A DNA stretch of 64,000 nt from Fasciolopsis buskii (taxonomy: Eukaryota; Platyhelminthes; Trematoda; Plagiorchiida; Fasciolidae): NCBI GenBank assembly GCA_008360955.1, contig LUCM01009108.1, positions 237,007 to 301,006 on the forward strand, read 5' to 3'. Positions 59,650-64,000 of this stretch are shown here, piece by piece. Position 1 is the stretch's first letter. Every line of letters starts with the position of its first letter. Below the pieces are notes generated by a model. The model saw nothing but the letters and a program-made list of their open reading frames with translations, was not told where the DNA came from and did not search any database. Made by a program: the position numbers and the translations under genes.

Positions 59650-60298
59650 ATGGCTTGGGGATTATGAAGGTTGCCTAGTATTGCGTGCAGAGAATTCTTA
59701 ACCCCCCCGCCAATGTTCGCTTGAATTCTAGGAATTTGGCTGCAACGATAACCGCACCGAAACTGACTATAGCTAAACTCGTCCACTAGCGTCTAGAAAT
59801 AACGAAATTAGTGGAAGTGATGTATTTGGCGCTTTTTCAGAGATGGCGGTGATTACTAACCTCTAGGAATTTTTCAGTCTACCTACCAGTGCACTTCTGG
59901 TGGGAAGTTTTGCTTCAGCTAACCATGGTTCTTCCAAAGTTAGGGCACAATATTTCTTTTTCGTACCAGAAGTTGCAATCTGGTGAAGAAAGTCGTTTTA
60001 CTTGAATCATTGTCCTCTTTCCAGTCAAGAAATTTGGAAAACTGGACACGGTAGTTAACATCTTTTTTCTTTTACCTTTACAGTACGTCCTACTATTTAG
60101 TGATATTTAAATGGACTGAGGGTTTGCTGCCTCGAGAGCCCTAACCTCGGATGTTACCTTCATCGGTCGCTTTGAAGGCAAGCGACAAGTCCTCGCCTTC
60201 CAAATCAATATGACGTCTAATTTATGGATGCCCCTACGTGCTATTGTGCGACTCTGCACTTCACATTCGCTGTCAGACGTCCTTTCGCATTGTTTTAC
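59650..60298. other. no recognised feature
   Basis: The minus strand stays open for about 55 codons around 60290-60110 beyond the donor of the exon below; no similarity recognised. Confidence 0.4.
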
Positions 60299-60553
60299 CG
60301 ATCTAAAAGTCTATGAGATATCCCTTTCGCCAGCAGCCAAGCATCTGCTAGAAAATCACGTGGTCCGGTGATACCATTTTTCATGATCTTTCGTAAAACC
60401 CCTTGATCGAATGTGAAAGCAACCAAACGCGAAACAAATTGTGGATGAAAATCTATACAAAAAGATGGTTCCCAATTCAAAAATTTACGCCAAACACCAT
60501 AACAGCTAACCGGTTCGCCAGGTTCCCCCAATCTATTCGACAGAAGTGGACAA
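60299..60553 (-). CDS. exon of an unidentified gene
   Basis: A minus-strand frame of about 85 codons with non-repetitive, varied composition (CPLLSNRLGEPGEPVSCYGV, then WRKFLNWEPSFCIDFHPQFV) and a usable donor (ATCG|GTAAAA at 60298). The acceptor is either ATAAG before 60553 or TTAAG before 60562. It has no ATG at its start, so it would be an internal exon. The family is not recognised; coding status rests on open length, composition and splice sites only. Confidence 0.5.
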
Positions 60554-60942
60554 CTTATGGACCTTAAATAAGACCAACTCACTAATTAGGACTAGTACAT
60601 TAAGATGATTGACAATTTCGAGATCTGTAGGTGGCACAAAGGACGATGCACACAAAATCAGTCCCCACATGGTCCTTGGGATCACCCCGTAGATGGAAAA
60701 TCGTAAAAAAAATTAGCGTGACCTGATCCGGCTTTAGAACGAACAAACCGGAAAATGCTCAGTGAGAGAGTTGAATTGGTAACAAATCGAACTATATTAA
60801 AAGTCACAACTACAAAATGGAGCAGCAAAGCATTTTGAAAATTTCGTAGCAAAATCTGGTTTAACAGTAGAAACAAGAAAAATTAAGAAATTGGAAAAGT
60901 ACTAACGAAATACTTAAAAGGCTATTATCCCATTAGAAAAGA

Positions 60943-61302
60943 CTAGGCCGTCAAGTTATGGATCCGCGATCTGGATTTGTATAAGCGTTCCGGCGGCGGT
61001 GGGATATTTAAAGAGGATCTCAATTCGGCCATATCTTTGGTCCAATGCTCCTCGAAATACACATTCATCAAGAAGTCTCCATGCAATCCGACACGGAGAG
61101 CATAATCCAAATGATTTTTTAGATAGTCCTTCGTTTGTCTGAAATTAACGGTAGATAGGCCGGTAAAAACATTACCGTGAATCATAGGTAAGCCGACAGG
61201 GAGATGAAACTGGCAATAATTTCGATGTTCCGACGCAATAAAGAAAATAGCTGATTCATTGTGCAGCGTGTCCAAGCGTTCTTGGACTATCACGAGCATA
61301 AG
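60943..61302 (-). CDS. last exon of an unidentified gene
   Basis: The frame runs from an acceptor (AATCTTCAG before 61302) to TAG at 60945-60943, 119 codons, starting LMLVIVQERLDTLHNESAIF. It contains HRNYCQFHLPVGLPMIHGNV and ends with ELRSSLNIPPPPERLYKSRS. An ATG is its second codon, so it could instead begin a short gene, but the acceptor suggests a terminal exon. Varied composition and no stop in 119 codons of AT-rich DNA speak for a real exon. I do not recognise the family. The exon at 60299-60553 lies 390 bp downstream on the same strand and, given this stop, would belong to a different transcript. Confidence 0.55.
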   Translation of the reverse strand, partial: LMLVIVQERLDTLHNESAIFFIASEHRNYCQFHLPVGLPMIHGNVFTGLSTVNFRQTKDYLKNHLDYALRVGLHGDFLMNVYFEEHWTKDMAELRSSLNIPPPPERLYKSRSRIHNLTA

Positions 61303-63470
61303 CTGAAGATTGGAATTTTCTTTTCACCCACTAACAAGAACTGGGGTAATCACTAATGGTTGGTTGAAAAAATCGCCTAAAATGTCGTTAGAATCAACCT
61401 TAAATGGACAATTGACAACAATCATTCTTAAGTAGTAATTCAGAAATTACAGTTATTGCGTTTCCAAACTTGACTAAACTATGCATAACACTGAAGCACG
61501 AGACGTCGACATTAGACGTCATGCAGGAGGACAACAGCACAGAAGTGACTGAGCACTGTAACGCAGGAATACAAGTTACACGGGGTATCGGCGCCCCTCA
61601 CAGAATAGAAGAGAATGCGTAGCGCCCGATATGCACGATCGCAAAGCCTGCATGCGGTCTGGCAGGAAATTAACGCACATTGACGTTGGAGGTATAATGG
61701 TACGGACCTGGGCCCTCAGGACCTGTAGTCGCACAACGGAAAGGGACGGATGGGAAGCCCATTGATTGAGCGATCACAAGAGAACCGACCATGGGATTGC
61801 AAAGGCTAGCACATCAGCTGGCGAGAGAAAAGAACAATACGTAATACCCACCAATACAAGTCAGGAGTCAAGTGAGCTTTGCCGTTCGTACCGTTCTCGA
61901 AATGACCTTGGTAGATAGCAAAAAAACAACCAGAAAGCTAGATTTTGTACAACCTTTGAAGTTATGTGAAAACTTTCAACGGGGCAAAATTTAAAATACC
62001 GCCGATTTCGGAATATCTCGAGTGTCATAGGCCCCTACAGATAAATATTAACAGCGAAAACTTGCGGCACTAGAAACCTTAGAATGATTACCAACGTTAA
62101 TAAAAGTACCTAACCACAAGATAATATTATGGAGTTACTAGTATACTTCGGGTTTTTTGTGGTTTCTCAGTATGAACGTTTTTTCGAACAAACCGGTCTC
62201 TTATCGAAACAGTGGCAACCTAGACAGAATGCCCACTCCAAGGTGAACTTCGGAGTGCTCGGAAGGCGCTTGGACACGTTCAACAACAGCTTCTCAGGAA
62301 AATAGAACAATACACTCGGGCAAACACACTTTCACAACAGCGTTACACCTGTAACATAACACACATCTAACAGCAACCTTCACGCTATCCAATTACTAAC
62401 AATCAATTACAAGAAAACCTATTTCATAGTCCCCGGTGTTTTACTATCGAAAATGAATGTGAAAACGAAGATTATCACTCTTACAGTAACAATTTACACT
62501 CAAAAGATACTTGCGTACTTCTGGGGCGAAACACATTCTATACGATCGATAGGAGTATTTCAAGTTGATCAGGCCGGAATTGGTCGGAGTAGGACAACCA
62601 ATGTCCAATCCAATGAAGTTTGAGCATTTCAGGTATAACAGCCCATAGCAAGGTAGAAGTTTAAGGCCATTATCTACTCAATTTTTGATAACTTTAATGT
62701 GCTATAGGCACTTAGTAAAAATTGCAAAACTGTGTTGTCGATAGTGTCAGAGGCGTTCTCAAGTTGCAGATAGGAGGACAGATTAAAAATCGGGGATTCT
62801 CAGTGAGCCAGCTGAGGGCAGACTTACTGAATACGCGACTGCGGACAAGCACCAACAGCTGCAGCAGCAGTGGTTAGAACGTGGTGGATTTTGATATGAT
62901 TGTAAGAACTCCGGATAAACACTGTGGAGCGACAAGACTGACCGGCTAGGAAATAAGAACATAACGTCTTTTTTTCGAGGTTTTGTATTTAATCGTAAGG
63001 CCTACGAACCCGACTCCTCATTCTCCGTGTCTACCAAAATATCGAGAAAGAAGCGAGTCGCTGGATACCATTGATCCGAAAGACGAGCTGAACTGCTGGT
63101 CACCGGCTCCCAGCCCTATCGTACTCCGGCGTCATCCATACTGGGTCTCCTGAGTTAAGGTAAGCTTATTTTCAGTCTGAAAACCCAACGAACAAAACCT
63201 TCACGGAAACATGGATTTAGATGAACACCAAATGAAACCACAAACATGGTTGTTCCCTATTTAAAAGGCACATGTGATTAGGATGATCGGACAGCACTGA
63301 GCAGTGGCATTTACTGAAAAGGCGTCCCATCAAAGTTAGTGAATCTATTGCGATCACTGTACCCGCATGCTTCTATCCACGCCTTAGCATACGGCTACCT
63401 ATCGAGTTCATTCGAAACGAACAGCGGCATTTGACAAGAATGTCCCTTTTCGCTTTTCTTGTTTAAATTG
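61303..63470. other. no recognised feature
   Basis: Upstream exons of the minus-strand gene would be expected here, but I could not place any. From about 62.7 kb the sequence may be decayed 5' parts of the RTE-like element that follows. Confidence 0.35.
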
Positions 63471-63479
63471 GCGAAGGGA

Positions 63480-64000
63480 GCCTTAGGATATCTTCAGGAT
63501 GTCATTATTGAAGTGGCGAATGGTGAAGAACCATACGGAACATGTACAACACACAGTAGACCAACCTATAAGAGCTGTAGCACCTTTCGATATTTGCCTT
63601 GCACTTCCGAAGTGTGAAGTACCGTTAAAATACTGGCAGCCGCGTGCATATCCAAGGCACGAGCACCTTAAGATGTAATGAAGCCCTTGTGGCGCCGACA
63701 AGATATTGACGTTTTGCACTTAGATCTGTTGTGTGGCTATGAGACTTGGAATTTTTGTTGTTTGGAGGTTTTCAATCATTGTTAGTCGCTTGATATCGGT
63801 GAGATTGAATGGGACGACCGTGCAAGTAATGAGCGGATTAGATACGCAGTATTGGTTACCGGTTCAGAGGCAACCTATCAGTACATCAAGCTTAACAAAC
63901 TTTGATGGCCTGGTCCAATGTTGCACGTGATGAACACACGTTTACCGTACTGAGGTCTGCTTTCTTTTACTCTTTCGGAATACAAAAAGCCACTTGGCGG
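63480..64000 (+). mobile_element. RTE-like LINE, copy 3 (decayed, cut by the window edge)
   Basis: Plus-strand peptides follow the RTE post-RT order: VDQPIRAVAPFDICLALPKC (near 63560-63615, matching the APFAMCSALSKF block of copy 2), a decayed ETW block (near 63745), then NKLWWPGPMLHVMNTRLPYR with one stop in it (near 63895-63950) and LSEYKKPLG (near 63975-64000), which parallels FRWSGRVQRM and the R-K-P-R-G block of copy 2. It continues beyond the window. Confidence 0.75.

Noticed and set aside
61155..61191. Intron-like GTAATG...TTTCAG (37 bp) inside the minus-strand exon 60943-61302
   Set aside because: Removing it breaks the frame and brings a stop at once; reading straight through keeps 119 codons open.
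1..64000. CRISPR arrays, rRNA genes, spliced-leader RNA genes, bacterial operons
   Set aside because: No spaced direct-repeat arrays, no rRNA-like stretches and no recognisable spliced-leader sequence were seen; the coding logic is that of an animal genome.

Overview
The window looks like nuclear DNA of a metazoan, most likely a digenean flatworm (trematode) other than a schistosome. The reasons are: several decayed CR1-like and RTE-like non-LTR retrotransposons whose peptides resemble those common in liver-fluke-type genomes; one Ty3/Gypsy LTR element; short tRNA-like (SINE-type) sequences; and one intron-split gene of the ciliary microtubule inner protein family CIMIP2/FAM166. There is no bacterial gene organisation, rRNA gene, CRISPR array or operon. 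The species assignment is inference.

0-25 kb is a repeat graveyard. Two 982-bp arms (8014-8995 and 21206-22187) are inverted, have no length difference and differ at two bases I could find. Between them lie two CR1-like LINE copies pointing away from each other (minus strand about 11.0-13.3 kb, plus strand about 15.9-19.1 kb). A third CR1-like copy (plus) lies at 23.2-24.9 kb. An unnamed 1.1-1.25 kb interspersed repeat is present three times (5.75-6.9 kb minus, 19.1-20.3 kb plus, 26.9-28.1 kb minus).

25.1-32.4 kb holds a minus-strand Ty3/Gypsy element bounded by 252-bp LTRs that are 98% identical. It lacks gag and protease, its pol is full of frameshifts and stops, and its integrase is split by one copy of the unnamed repeat. 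A diverged third LTR in the opposite orientation and a CR1-like RT C-terminal remnant follow. 32.4-40.0 kb is AT-rich and holds nothing I recognise. 40.1-47.8 kb holds two decayed RTE-like elements (plus), and a third runs off the right edge at 63.5-64.0 kb.

47.8-62 kb is AT-rich, poor in LINEs, and carries the host genes. A CIMIP2/FAM166-like gene on the plus strand has five exons whose splice sites and phases agree (52567-58281); its first coding exon is not certain. Two open, splice-flanked stretches on the minus strand (60.30-60.55 and 60.94-61.30 kb) look like exons of one or two unidentified genes. Short tRNA-like sequences cluster around the CIMIP2 gene. Nearly everything else is decayed transposon sequence with no expected protein product.
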